Assembly (NCBI GenBank): GCA_037178625.1
Contig: CM074140.1
Coordinates: forward strand, 1,240,001-1,304,000
DNA: 64,000 nt
Direction: 5' to 3'
Source: Skeletonema tropicum
Taxonomy: Eukaryota > Bacillariophyta > Thalassiosirophyceae > Thalassiosirales > Thalassiosiraceae
This document shows positions 9,994-20,000 of this stretch, one piece after another. Under the pieces are notes generated by a model. The model made no database searches, was not told where the DNA came from, and saw only the letters and a program-made list of their open reading frames with translations. How positions within the stretch are numbered: the first letter of the stretch is position 1; each line of letters starts with the position of its first letter. The translations under genes and the position numbers were made by a program.

Positions 9994-10575
9994 CTATCCA
10001 ATGTGAGGTTTGTCATTGACGTAATAGATAGGTGTGGTATTTTGAAACGCTTCCAGAGCAATGAACCGAAACAAGCTCGTCAGCCTCTTCCGCAAGTAGT
10101 ATGAGCTGATCATATTCCTTCCTGGTGAGAAACTCCAAATCTTGGCCAAAAAGTCCAGTTTATCGCTCTCTGCCGAGATGGCGGCATACTTCAAGGTATT
10201 TCCATCCCAGCCCAACTCCTTCGAATATCTACTGCCAACAGTCTCTCCGTCATCGGCAAAACAAGTTTTCTCTTTCGAAAACTTGGGAATCATTTCGGGT
10301 AAATCAGATGTATCAATCTGCCAATCAGCACTCCTCCAGTCACCTTTTTTAACCTCAGTACAGTTATTCAAGTTCCCATAGACATTGAACGCAGCTAGTT
10401 CCTCGATGAAGGAATAAACTTGCCCGACGCCATTCTTTCGCTTGATGAGGCCCCTGTATTTATTGTCAGTTTTCAACCAATCAGTTCGAACCAATGCTAC
10501 TTCGTAAGGAGCCTGTTGAAACCTTGGAACGGCGTGGCTCCGGATCTTTGCTGCTCCTTCTAAGAGTCCCCGCAA
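9994..10575 (-). CDS. Unrecognised 193-aa ORF of the array unit, copy 2
   Basis: Open minus-strand frame preceded in frame by a Gln-rich run encoded by the CAG/CTG tract (10598-10616), so the ORF is probably an internal exon rather than a full gene. No domain recognised. Conserved in copy 3 with 2 residue changes seen, and truncated in copy 1. It lies on the same strand and directly upstream of the BRCT exons, and may be part of one gene with them. In the same unit a WGRVGQY motif (minus strand, about 10770) hints at a PARP-type WGR domain, but it is not in a clean frame with either. Confidence 0.4.
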   Translation of the reverse strand: MRGLLEGAAKIRSHAVPRFQQAPYEVALVRTDWLKTDNKYRGLIKRKNGVGQVYSFIEELAAFNVYGNLNNCTEVKKGDWRSADWQIDTSDLPEMIPKFSKEKTCFADDGETVGSRYSKELGWDGNTLKYAAISAESDKLDFLAKIWSFSPGRNMISSYYLRKRLTSLFRFIALEAFQNTTPIYYVNDKPHIG

Positions 10576-10597
10576 ATCGGCATCTTGTTGTTGTTTT

Positions 10598-10616
10598 TGC
10601 TGCTGCTGCTGCTGCT
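10598..10616 (+). repeat. CTG/CAG triplet run
   Basis: Six CTG triplets here and five in array copy 3 (about 14236-14250), a one-triplet length difference. On the minus strand this reads as CAG and encodes a Gln run that is extended by interrupted CAA/CAG codons. The left edge of the window cuts the same tract in copy 1. Confidence 0.8.
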
Positions 10617-11610
10617 GATGTGGTGCGTTGTTTTCTTCATTGGCCTGCTACTGTCCAAAATTGTCTTGATTGTATTGTTGTTCACACCAGCATGATGATG
10701 ACTATTTGCCCCATGATTGTTGTTGTTACTGTTCACGCCTCCATTCTCCACAGCAATATAATATTGGCCCACTCTACCCCAACAATCTTCCTCAAAAACA
10801 ATCTTGGAACCAATCGTGATGGATCAATATCATGAATGAATCATGAACAAGTTGGTGCCGCCCGCAATAATCAGCTTCAGTTCGTAATCTACGAAGTCTA
10901 TCCATTTGATGTTGTGCTGTAGTACATCGCATCGCCGCTGGAGCCGACGGATCATGATGATGGGTATGGTGGACACGCTGCTGCCGAATAATCACCAAGA
11001 GAAGCAGCATGCAGCTGATGACGATGAAGATTCCTCGGTCTCGATGATGATGAACCATCACCAGCCGAATGATTCATCAACTCCAACAGAAAATCAGCCC
11101 CGCCACGTAAATACCGTAACACATCACCATAGTGCAGGGCGGCTTTCGAGCACAGTGCGATCGCGTCTCTGGTGTAATTGTCTATTTTCTATTTGCACAA
11201 CAGCGACAGCGCTGACTCTACTACCACGGATCACGGGCATATCGGGGGTCTCACTACTGTCTCAGTATCTACGCACAAATTCAAATAATAATATCATGAT
11301 GATGTTGTCTGCCAAGTGTCTGCACCCATCTTTATTATTTGCAAAGCAGTAGGCAAAGTGTACTATTACTTCTCGGTACAACTCCCGTCGTATGTGCTCT
11401 AGAACTTCCCTGTCGCATGATACAACTGGGTTTTGTGGTGACTCATGACTCGAGTTGAGGACTCGAGTCGCTACAACTGCCCTGATCGCAGGTAGCGGAT
11501 GAAGCAAACGAGCCTGCCAATGGCCACTCCCACTGCTATGGTAGCTTGTGGTAGCGATAACTGTTTGAGCCGTCTCATCGGTGCTCTGTCGTACACATTC
11601 AAACTGGTTC

Positions 11611-11703
11611 TTTTGCGACTCGTGACTACACCTGTTGCGACTCGTGACTACATCTGCAGGTGTAGTCACGAGTCGTCAGGTTGCGTCACGAGTCGCCACA
11701 AAA
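11611..11703. repeat. Foldback in array copy 2
   Basis: Same long hairpin as at 1003-1095, with a few substitutions in the right arm (TTGCGTCACG instead of TTGAGTCACG). Confidence 0.83.
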
Positions 11704-12296
11704 CACTTCCACGCACGGATAATACCATGTAATACAATACTGAGCCGCAACTCCATACATAATATGATGATAATATTATGGACCCGATGCCGTAATCATA
11801 ATAATACATGCATAGACGACGAATCGGGCGCTTAGAGAGATCATTACTCGTATCGAAGAATTGGGGATTGAGCACAGTGATCGTGAAAGACTTGTCACAA
11901 AGAGTAGAGTGCAAAACTATATTGGGCGATATGATAGTAGATCAGCCGCGGCCGCTTTATTACGTCTCCGATTGTCGGAATAGTAGTGTGTCATAGCCAT
12001 TCGAGGTGGGTGCAATCTTTGAAACTGAGATTGAAAACGGATTGTAGACGATTATGGAGACGAAGAGAAGGATGGCAGCAATCGCTGAAGAGGAAGTGTT
12101 GAAATACGTAAACGTTATCTCATGGCTCTTCCTGGCTGGCGTTACACCATCACAAGCCAAGAACAAACATGGGAATGAGAAGGTACGGAAAATCGTCCGT
12201 GTGAAATCTGGGGGCGGGCAGGCACTTGTAGTTGATTGCAATCATCAGTCGATCGGTACGGATGCTCTTAGATGCTGCTTCTTTGAATGCACATGG

Positions 12297-12920
12297 TTAT
12301 GGTGCCTTCCGATGAAAAAAATACTGACTCAACTGGGCATGAATACTTCCGCTGATGGTTACCGGTGATGCTGAAGGTGGAGAGCCCGGGTGAAGTGGTC
12401 GTGCAAACTTTCTTTTTGAATTGGTGGGACTGGGTGTAGCCGACGAAGATGCTACTGAAATCAACCGTGTAATGTGTGTCTTTGCATAAATACCGTGGGA
12501 CAGCGTATTTGGATGATTTCTACGTGCGAATTGAGAGTGGCAGCAAGAGGCGCTGAGGCGAATGAGCTTACATGCGAACACCACAACATTTATTTTACAT
12601 GAACTGTATATAGGGGCTCCTTTGCTTGGAAGGCGATATCTTGAGCACAATTTCACATGACTATGATTCTTAAACATCGACAAATAATGTCCTCTTGGGC
12701 ACCCCACGACAAGGCACAACGGTCGTAAGTGTATGGTCTCTTCCCTAACGATCACAACTTGGACATCCTTCAACCCACCAATAGGGCTGGGCATTCTCTT
12801 GTGCCATCGCATGATCAATACATCGCGGACAATATCCCCGGTCTTGAAGCCTTTGTCGTTCTTCTTGGTTGTCTTCGTCGTCTTCGACGTCGTCTTCTTC
12901 GACGCCGACGTCGTTGTCAT
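12297..12920 (-). CDS. Unrecognised 207-aa ORF overlapping the BRCT exon, array copy 3
   Basis: Basic, Thr/Lys-rich start (TTTSASKKTTSKTTK) followed by a protein-like stretch (TGDIVRDVLIMRWHKR, HLRPLCLVVGCPRGHY). Its first ~60 codons overlap the acidic tail of the BRCT exon in another frame of the same strand. Either this frame is a further exon reached by splicing or it is a shadow; both frames look plausible. The same frame is present in copy 2 (8999-9283, cut by the retroelement junction) and in copy 1 (broken by the gap). Confidence 0.3.
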   Translation of the reverse strand: MTTTSASKKTTSKTTKTTKKNDKGFKTGDIVRDVLIMRWHKRMPSPIGGLKDVQVVIVREETIHLRPLCLVVGCPRGHYLSMFKNHSHVKLCSRYRLPSKGAPIYSSCKINVVVFACKLIRLSASCCHSQFARRNHPNTLSHGIYAKTHITRLISVASSSATPSPTNSKRKFARPLHPGSPPSASPVTISGSIHAQLSQYFFHRKAP

Positions 12921-13591
12921 CTACATTTTCCTCATTAATAAGTGCTTGATGATGCTGGCCTTCTTGAACTTGAACATTATCGATAGTCAGCTCTTTTACA
13001 AGTTCGCCAATTGTAAAACACGGAATGTCTAATTGACGGGCTCTTGTGAGGGCATTTGTGGCACTTCTATCCGCACCGACAGTATCATAAATATGGATGT
13101 CTATGTAATCATGAAGCAAGAAGGTGACAAATAGTTTTGATCGCTGAACGTTAGAGAAGTGGATAATACACCACACAATCCATTGTATAAAGATACTCAC
13201 ATTGCGAACTATACCTCTGAAGAAATTTCAATTTCAGATCGCCTCCGAAGTTTGTTACCATATCATTCACTGCATCGATGCCTCCTTCTACATTGGCAAA
13301 GGCCCCTTTGACGACAACTCTTTTACCAAACAATGCACTATTCTCTCTACTCACACTTCCATCTACTCCAGGTGAAGGAAGAACTAGGGCTACTTCGTCA
13401 GGAGCCTGGTTCAAAATATTGGGACGGCATGGTTTCGGAACTTCTAGAGGTGGCGGGTTGTTCTCCTCAGCCACGGCATCAGGAGGCATCATTGCTACTT
13501 CGTCAGGAGCATTTTTGCAGTTGTTTCCACCTTTTTTTTTGTCCATGTCATCGGTTCCACTCAAGAAAAAGTCACACCACAAGAGTGTCAC
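12745..13591 (-). CDS. BRCT-domain protein exons, array copy 3
   Basis: Exons 13591-13201 and 13100-12745; intron 13101-13200 (100 bp) with GTGAGT donor and a pyrimidine-rich TTACATAG acceptor, phase 1. Joined, the frame gives a single BRCT domain of about 85 residues: LFGKRVVVKGAF, GGIDAVNDMVTNFGG, then ADRSATNALTRARQLDIP and FTIGELVKELTID. The order and spacing match BRCT domains of RFC1-like proteins. The N-terminal part is Pro-rich with two PDEVA(L/M) repeats, and the C-terminal part is acidic with a possible CPRC/CPSC zinc pair. No start ATG is evident, so further upstream exons are likely. Function beyond BRCT is unknown. Confidence 0.58.
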
Positions 13592-13630
13592 ATGTATCGG
13601 GCGATGCGTCCCCTGCGAGGGAGGTGTAGG

Positions 13631-14212
13631 CTATCCAATGTGAGGTTTGTCATTGACGTAATAGATAGGTGTGGTATTTTGAAACGCTTCCAGAGCAATG
13701 AACCGAAACAAGCTCGTCAGCCTCTTCCGCAAGTAGTATGAACTGATCATATTCCTTCCTGGTGAGAAACTCCGAATCTTGGCCAAAAAGTCCAGCTTAT
13801 CGCTCTCTGCCGAGATGGCGGCATACTTCAAGGTATTTCCATCCCAGCCCAACTCCTTCGAATATCTACTGCCAACAGTCTCTCCGTCATCGGCAAAACA
13901 AGTTTTCTCTTTCGAAAACTTGGGAATCATTTCGGGTAAATCAGATGTATCAATCTGCCAATCAGCACTCCTCCAGTCACCTTTTTTAACCTCAGTACAG
14001 TTATTCAAGTTCCCATAGACATTGAACGCAGCTAGTTCCTCGATGAAGGAATAAACTTGCCCGACGCCATTCTTTCGCTTGATGAGGCCCCTGTATTTAT
14101 TGTCAGTTTTCAACCAATCAGTTCGAACCAATGCTACTTCGTAAGGAGCCTGTTGAAACCTTGGAACGGCGTGGCTCCGGATCTTTGCTGCTCCTTCTAA
14201 GAGTCCCCGCAA
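13631..14212 (-). CDS. Unrecognised 193-aa ORF of the array unit, copy 3
   Basis: Same frame as at 9994-10575. It opens in frame out of the Gln-rich CAG tract and ends about 40 bp upstream of the BRCT exon. No domain recognised. Conservation of the frame between copies suggests coding, but duplication may simply be recent. Confidence 0.4.
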   Translation of the reverse strand: MRGLLEGAAKIRSHAVPRFQQAPYEVALVRTDWLKTDNKYRGLIKRKNGVGQVYSFIEELAAFNVYGNLNNCTEVKKGDWRSADWQIDTSDLPEMIPKFSKEKTCFADDGETVGSRYSKELGWDGNTLKYAAISAESDKLDFLAKIRSFSPGRNMISSYYLRKRLTSLFRFIALEAFQNTTPIYYVNDKPHIG

Positions 14213-15264
14213 ATCGGCATCTTGTTGTTGTTTTTGCTGCTGCTGCTGCTGATGTGGTGCGTTGTTTTCTTCATTGGCCTGCTACTGTCCAAAATTGTCT
14301 TGATTGTATTGTTGTTCACACCAGCATGATGATGACTATTTGCCCCATGATTGTTGTTGTTACTGTTCACGCCTCCATTCTCCACAGCAATATAATATTG
14401 GCCCACTCTACCCCAACAATCTTCCTCAAAAACAATCTTGGAACCAATCGTGATGGATCAATATCATGAATGAATCATGAACAAGTTGGTGCCGCCCGCA
14501 ATAATCAGCTTCAGTTCGTAATCTACGAAGTCTATCCATTTGATGTTGTGCTGTAGTACATCGCATCGCCGCTGGAGCCGACGGATCATGATGATGGGTA
14601 TGGTGGACACGCTGCTGCCGAATAATCACCAAGAGAAGCAGCATGCAGCTGATGACGATGAAGATTCCTCGGTCTCGATGATGATGAACCATCACCAGCC
14701 GAATGATTCATCAACTCCAACAGAAAATCAGCCCCGCCAAGTAAATACCGTAACACATCACCATAGTGCAGGGCGGCTTTCGAGCACAGTGCGATCGCGT
14801 CTCTGGTGTAATTGTCTATTTTCTATTTGCACAACAGCGACAGCGCTGACTCTACTACCACGGATCACGGGCAATCGGGGGTCTCACTACTGTCTCAGTA
14901 TCTACGCACAAATTCAAATAATAATATCATGATGATGTTGTCTGCCAAGTGTCTGCACCCATCTTTATTATTTGCAAAGCAGTAGGCAAAGTGTACTATT
15001 ACTTCTCGGTACAACTCCCGTCATATGTGCTCTAGAACTTCCCTGTCGCATGATACAACTGGGTTTTGTGGTGACTCATGACTCGAGTTGAGGACTCGAG
15101 TCGCTACAACTGCCCTGATCGCAGGTAGCGGATGAAGCAAACGAGCCTGCCAATGGCCACTCCCACTGCTATGGTAGCTTGTGGTATTGTAGCGATAACT
15201 GTTTGAGCCGTCTCATCGGTGCCATACATCATGTCCTCTGTCGTACACATTCAAACTCTGGTCC

Positions 15265-15357
15265 TTTTGCGACTCGTGACTTCACCTGTTGCGACTCGTG
15301 ACTACACCTGCAGGTGTAGTCACGAGTCGTCAGGTTGAGTCACGAGTAGCCACAAAA
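15265..15357. repeat. Foldback in array copy 3
   Basis: Same hairpin as in copies 1 and 2. Here the centre CTACACCTGCAGGTGTAG is a perfect 18 bp palindrome. The MITE at 15370 inserted 13 bp to its right. Confidence 0.83.
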
Positions 15358-15369
15358 CACTTCCACGCA

Positions 15370-15704
15370 TAAGGTTTTGGGTATTCGGCACTGCCGGATT
15401 TGCCGTTTTTCGGTGGCCATATTCGGCACTCCGGGCACTCGTCGGCACTTACTCAGCTGTTTTCCTTATATCTTGGTCAATATTGGGTATTTTTTCATTA
15501 TTAAAAATTTTTACATACTCTACTCTAATAGATCTATCCAAAACTGCAATAAAAAGGATGATTTTGTGATCATCTCTAGAAGAAAATATTTTTCGGCTAA
15601 CCATCTCCAACTGGGAATGGCTATCAAATGGGACTTTTTACACCTCACTGCCGAATGACTGCCGAATCTCGGATTTTGACTGCCGAATAATACCCAAAAC
15701 CTTA
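15370..15704. mobile_element. 335 bp MITE, 8 bp target duplication, hAT-like
   Basis: Perfect 16 bp terminal inverted repeats: TAAGGTTTTGGGTATT at 15370-15385 and its complement at 15689-15704. Flanks are the 8 bp duplication TCCACGCA (15362-15369 and 15705-15712). Array copies 1 and 2 hold the empty site with one TCCACGCA, which proves the boundaries. Several TTCGGCA / TGCCGAA motifs lie just inside both ends, like transposase binding sites. No coding capacity, so it depends on a transposase elsewhere. An 8 bp duplication fits the hAT superfamily; the TIR start is not diagnostic. Confidence 0.92.
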
Positions 15705-15950
15705 TCCACGCACGGATAATACCATATACCATGTAATACAATACTGAGCCGCAACTCCATACATAATATGATGATAATATTATGGACCCGATGCCGTAAT
15801 CATAATAATACATGCATAGACGACGATTCGGGCGCTTAGAGAGATCATTACTCGTATCGAAGAATTGGGGATTGAGCACAGTGATCGTGAAAGATTTGTC
15901 ACAAAGAAAACAAAAGCGTTGTTTTTGTTATAGCAGCGCATCATATCAAT

Positions 15951-16949
15951 ATGAATTTCCGCATATTGGCTTCATCAACCTCATTCTTGTGCACCTACGC
16001 ATCAAGTAGTTATGGTGTCGCTCTTGCATTCACCACTTGCACATCAGCATTCAATTCAAGATCTCCACACTGGCATAATAATAGTAGGCTCAAATGCAGG
16101 AACGCAAGTGACTCATCATCACATGAAAACACGACAATAGAAACGATCGCAGAGTCTTTTCGAACGAATGCATTCACGAAAGTGCTAGTTGTATCCGGGG
16201 CAGGAGTTTCAGTAGCAGCGGGAATTCCTGACTTTCGGTCTCCAGGCTCTGGCCTCTACGATAATTTGCACAAATACGATCTACCCTATCCTGAAGCCAT
16301 CTTTGATGTGGACTTTTATATTCAAAATCCAAAACCATTTGTCACGCTAGCAAAGGAAATATGGCCTGGTGTAAACTATCGTCCTACTCTCACTCATTGT
16401 TTCTTCAGCTTACTGGATAAGAAGGGAATACTGAGGAGGGTATACACGCAAAACATAGATGGTTTAGAGGCTGTTGCAGGTGTTACTGAGGAAAAACTTG
16501 TGGAATGTCATGGCCACTTTCGTTCCTCGGCCTGTGTTAAATGTCGGACCAAGTTTGATGCGGAAGTGTGCCAGAAGGCAATGATTGAACAAGGAGAAGC
16601 CCCCAAATGCAATTCCTGTGGAAGCTCAGTCAAACCTGACATTGTATTTTTTGGAGAGGTGATGCCGTCACGCTTCTCTGACTTAGTTCATTACGATGTC
16701 GCCTCATCTGATCTAGTGATAGTGCTGGGGTCATCGTTGATGGTTGCGCCTGTCTGCTTCATACCAGATTGGGTGAAATCTAATGTGCCACGCTTGTTGT
16801 TAAATAGAGATCTTGTAGGGACATTCGGCAAAGCCAATGATGTCTTTATGGAGGGCGATTGTGATGATAGTGTACGTCAACTTTGCCGGATGATTGGATG
16901 GGAGGAGGAACTTGATGCAATTTATGAGAGCACCCACCGCCTGAAATAG
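15951..16949 (+). CDS. Sirtuin (NAD+-dependent protein deacylase), possibly plastid-targeted
   Basis: 332 residues, single exon. SIR2 domain from about 65 to 315: GAGVS (~82) and GIPDFRSP for NAD+ binding, TQNID (~165), catalytic His in CHGHF (~186), zinc Cys pairs CVKC (~195) and CNSC (~220), PDIVFFGE, and GSSLMV. These match the SIRT1-3 type class. The reaction removes acyl groups from lysine using NAD+, giving nicotinamide and O-acyl-ADP-ribose. The first ~50 residues are extra: a hydrophobic stretch, then TCTSAFNSR, close to the diatom plastid signal (signal peptide plus S-A-F at the cleavage point). Targeting is inferred. The ATG is 44 bp from the end of the repeat array, so its promoter is array DNA. 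Convergent with the next gene, 57 bp apart. Confidence 0.93.
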   Translation: MNFRILASSTSFLCTYASSSYGVALAFTTCTSAFNSRSPHWHNNSRLKCRNASDSSSHENTTIETIAESFRTNAFTKVLVVSGAGVSVAAGIPDFRSPGSGLYDNLHKYDLPYPEAIFDVDFYIQNPKPFVTLAKEIWPGVNYRPTLTHCFFSLLDKKGILRRVYTQNIDGLEAVAGVTEEKLVECHGHFRSSACVKCRTKFDAEVCQKAMIEQGEAPKCNSCGSSVKPDIVFFGEVMPSRFSDLVHYDVASSDLVIVLGSSLMVAPVCFIPDWVKSNVPRLLLNRDLVGTFGKANDVFMEGDCDDSVRQLCRMIGWEEELDAIYESTHRLK

Positions 16950-17006
16950 ATATTTTTATCGTTGAGAAATACTATAAAATTACATGTACATTCCATATTA
17001 TCATGT

Positions 17007-20000
17007 CTATTTAGCGCGAGTTGACTTGCGTCGATGTTTCCTCGATGACTTAGACTTCTTCTTGTGCTTATTCTCGTCCGCCTCCGAGTCTTCATCTTCA
17101 TCCTCCTCTCGTGGAACTGGGCATAAATCTAGTCGAATTTTGGGTAATGGTTTCACTTCAACTGTTACTGGATTCCTGGGGGTGTTGTCAAAGTTGGAAA
17201 AGTGTGCAAAGTCGTCCATTTCATCTAACTGCAAGTTATCATCCCGCCGTTGAGGAACCTCGTCGACATGGAGCGCATTTAGTGCCTTAGAATCAATCTT
17301 CTTGTGCTTTGACGGCTTCTCCTTGAGTGGCATCGCGTTAGCAGATGACCATTTCTTATGAGCTGGGCTCCTCGGCACAGCTTGTTGCGAAGAAGAAGTC
17401 CTTGGCGCCGAAGAAGTATCACCAGAATATTGTGATTTAGGTGCTGGCGAGCCTCTGGTCTGCATCATGTCTTTGAAAGAAGTTATCGAAGACGTAGGTG
17501 ATGTGACGGCTGGATTCCGTTGAGTTGCTAACGTTTGAGATGAATTAGCTGGTGCTCGGGATTGGCTCGAACTCGCTGAGAAACTCTTACAAACTTTCAG
17601 AAATACTGCCAACAAACCAGTTCCTTCTACTCCATACCTATAATTCATTTCATCAAGCACGAGGACAAAAGCTTTGTGCACAGCAGTTTGGTTGCTCAAG
17701 TTTTTACCAACGGGACGTATCTCTGAGATGATTTTGATTCCACAATTGTGAGGACTGTACGGCCGTACTTGTATTCTCGCTTTGGCGGAGAATCCTCTAC
17801 GGGGAGCTCTATCTGCGATCACAAATACTAATCCTTGGTTGTCATCCTTTTCAACAAAAACTACTTCCGAGAGTCCGACCTTTTCCCTACCACGCGATCT
17901 GGTATAACTATTGACGCGTTGGGCATCTAACATCGACCCACTTGACACGAGCTGTTCTTCAGTCAATCCCCTCTCATGTACCCGGGGAGAACTCGACGGG
18001 AAAGCCCACTCACCGTGCTGATAATCTGCATCCCCGCGTTCCCTTTCCCAGGTCTGATTCAGCGGCGAGGCCGAATCTAGAAGGAGTAACCTACACAGAT
18101 CAAAAGGAAGAGGCAAAGTCATGTTGGAAGCCACATCGTTGCTGATTTCTTTTCCGAGGACGTATGTTGGACTTTCATCAGTTTGCACCTGAACATGAGC
18201 GCGCGGACTAACATTTTTCTCTACAGATTCTTTGCGATTTGGGGATGGCAATGCCTGCGACCATTTCCTTTCTTCATCGGGAACTTGATCTTCGTTGGCA
18301 AGAATTTCATCACCATCGCTACTGGACCCAATCTCACCAAAGGAAGAATACTTCGAAACATCCTTTACGTCCTTCAATCGTTTTGTCGCATCATGACGCC
18401 CAGAAGTATTCGAACTGCGCAAAGAACCCCCACGTGCAGCCGCAGGCGTGAGCGAATCTTTTCGCAGCTTGCCACCAATCTCGTTGATAGGTACACCACC
18501 TCTTACACCAAGACGTGCAGTTTCGCACTCGAGGAGCAATTTTAATCCACAAAAAAGAAGTTCCGCTTCAGTGTCCGAGTCAGCAATGAAAATAAGAGAT
18601 TTTCCAGACACATCTTCAACTGATAAGAGGCGAAGGTGTTCTGTTGCATCGTCACGACTAAGCCGAACAGCAGTGTTAGGGTCTTGGGATAATAACGTAA
18701 TGTCGGTTAATGACATCGAATCCCTCTTTGACAAATTGACACTTTTGCCATCCATTCGGTGAAAATCTTCATCGACGGTGTGTGCAACACTGCCCTCAGC
18801 TGTAGCGTCATCTACTATGGTAGAAGCATCACTGCGGTGCTGCTTTTGTCTCGACACCAAACCAAGTCGTAAGGAGCCAACTTCTGGAAGCATTAACCAC
18901 AGTGTCCGCTTCTCTCTCCGTGTCATTCCACTCAGTGTGGGGCTTAAATTTGGCATCAGATACTGAACAGTGACGCCTTCATACAAAAACCTTTTGAACT
19001 TTGTCTCGAACATTGCGCATTCATCCGCTTCTTCTCTATTAAGCGTCGAGTGAAACGAGAACAGTGGGTAAGATTTGGACCTTTTGTTGCTATCATCAAT
19101 TATCTCCCTCCTGTGTGCCGCAATAGAGCGGTCATAGCGCCAATCATTCATTGCATCATTCTTAAACATCTTAGGAGACTGAGGAAGAATGGGAGCCTCA
19201 TTAATGATCTCAACACCATTTAGCGCAGCATACAAATCTTCAGCCTCTGGAGGAGGTGCAACTGCACCATTCAAAATGTCATGCGACGCAATCTCGCTTA
19301 ACATTGAAAATTTGTAAGTGCGAGCATTGATATCATTCCGCGTGAAAAACTTCAATCCATCCACACTAACTCCAAAATACAGCCCTTGTGACTTGGCATA
19401 CGCTACAATGGGAGCACCATCACTGTCTTTTTTCTTACTCTCCCCAAACGGTCGGACACTTGACATTCCACGAGAATGCACTGAGCGATCATCCAACACG
19501 GAGCTACCAGTCACAGTGATATCTTCCTCATGATGTACCTGATCTTCTAAACTGAGATTTCCGGTGCATGCTCCAATACTAGCAGCTCCATAGGCTTCTC
19601 GTCCACACGATACTACTGTTGCTCCAATATTACCACCAACTGCAAAGTTTCCACCGCGTTTGAAGTGCTCCATTCCCTCTTGTGTTTGAATAATGAATAT
19701 AAAGTCTGCCACTTCCAAGCCAAATTGTAGCCCGAGACCAAAACCGTAGACTCCAATAGCCGAGGGAGCAGACCATGAACCGTCGGGAAGGCGTGATACC
19801 AAAATACCCGATCCTCCTTGTAGTGAAAAACCAACCACAACCTTAGATAACCTCACAAACCCTAACCCGATAGCATTTTTGATCATACCTCGAATAATCG
19901 ATGCTTCAATATCCTTATCTTGCTCTGAAGTGACAGCCTCTGCATTGGAAGGTGCCAACTGTCGCACCAACGCAGCGGCACGATCACATTCATCATCCAT

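Larger units (their letters stand above)
9003..12639. repeat. Tandem array unit, copy 2
   Basis: Complete unit of ~3637 bp, defined from the CTTGAGCAC segment at 9003 to the same segment at 12640. Its first 1369 bp also lie left of the retroelement (2684-4052). Private substitutions are seen at about 9538 (G), 9798 (C), 9857 (A) and 10138 (A). The CTG run at about 10598-10616 has one more triplet than copy 3. Confidence 0.93.
12640..15906. repeat. Tandem array unit, copy 3 (right edge of the array)
   Basis: Matches copy 2 with a 3634-3637 bp offset. Homology ends at about 15906, where copies 1 and 2 continue with GTAGAGTGCAAAAC and this copy runs into the sirtuin leader. It contains a 335 bp MITE (15370-15704) absent from the others, plus short expansions near 15186 and 15224. 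Confidence 0.92.

Noticed and set aside
10617..10835. WGR (PARP-type) domain in the array unit
   Set aside because: Only a WGRVGQY match is visible; the flanking residues are Asn/His low complexity and no frame continues as a WGR fold. Mentioned only as a hint.
15377..15658. 93-codon ORF inside the hAT-like MITE
   Set aside because: Starts in the TIR and covers only AT-rich MITE DNA; no transposase similarity.
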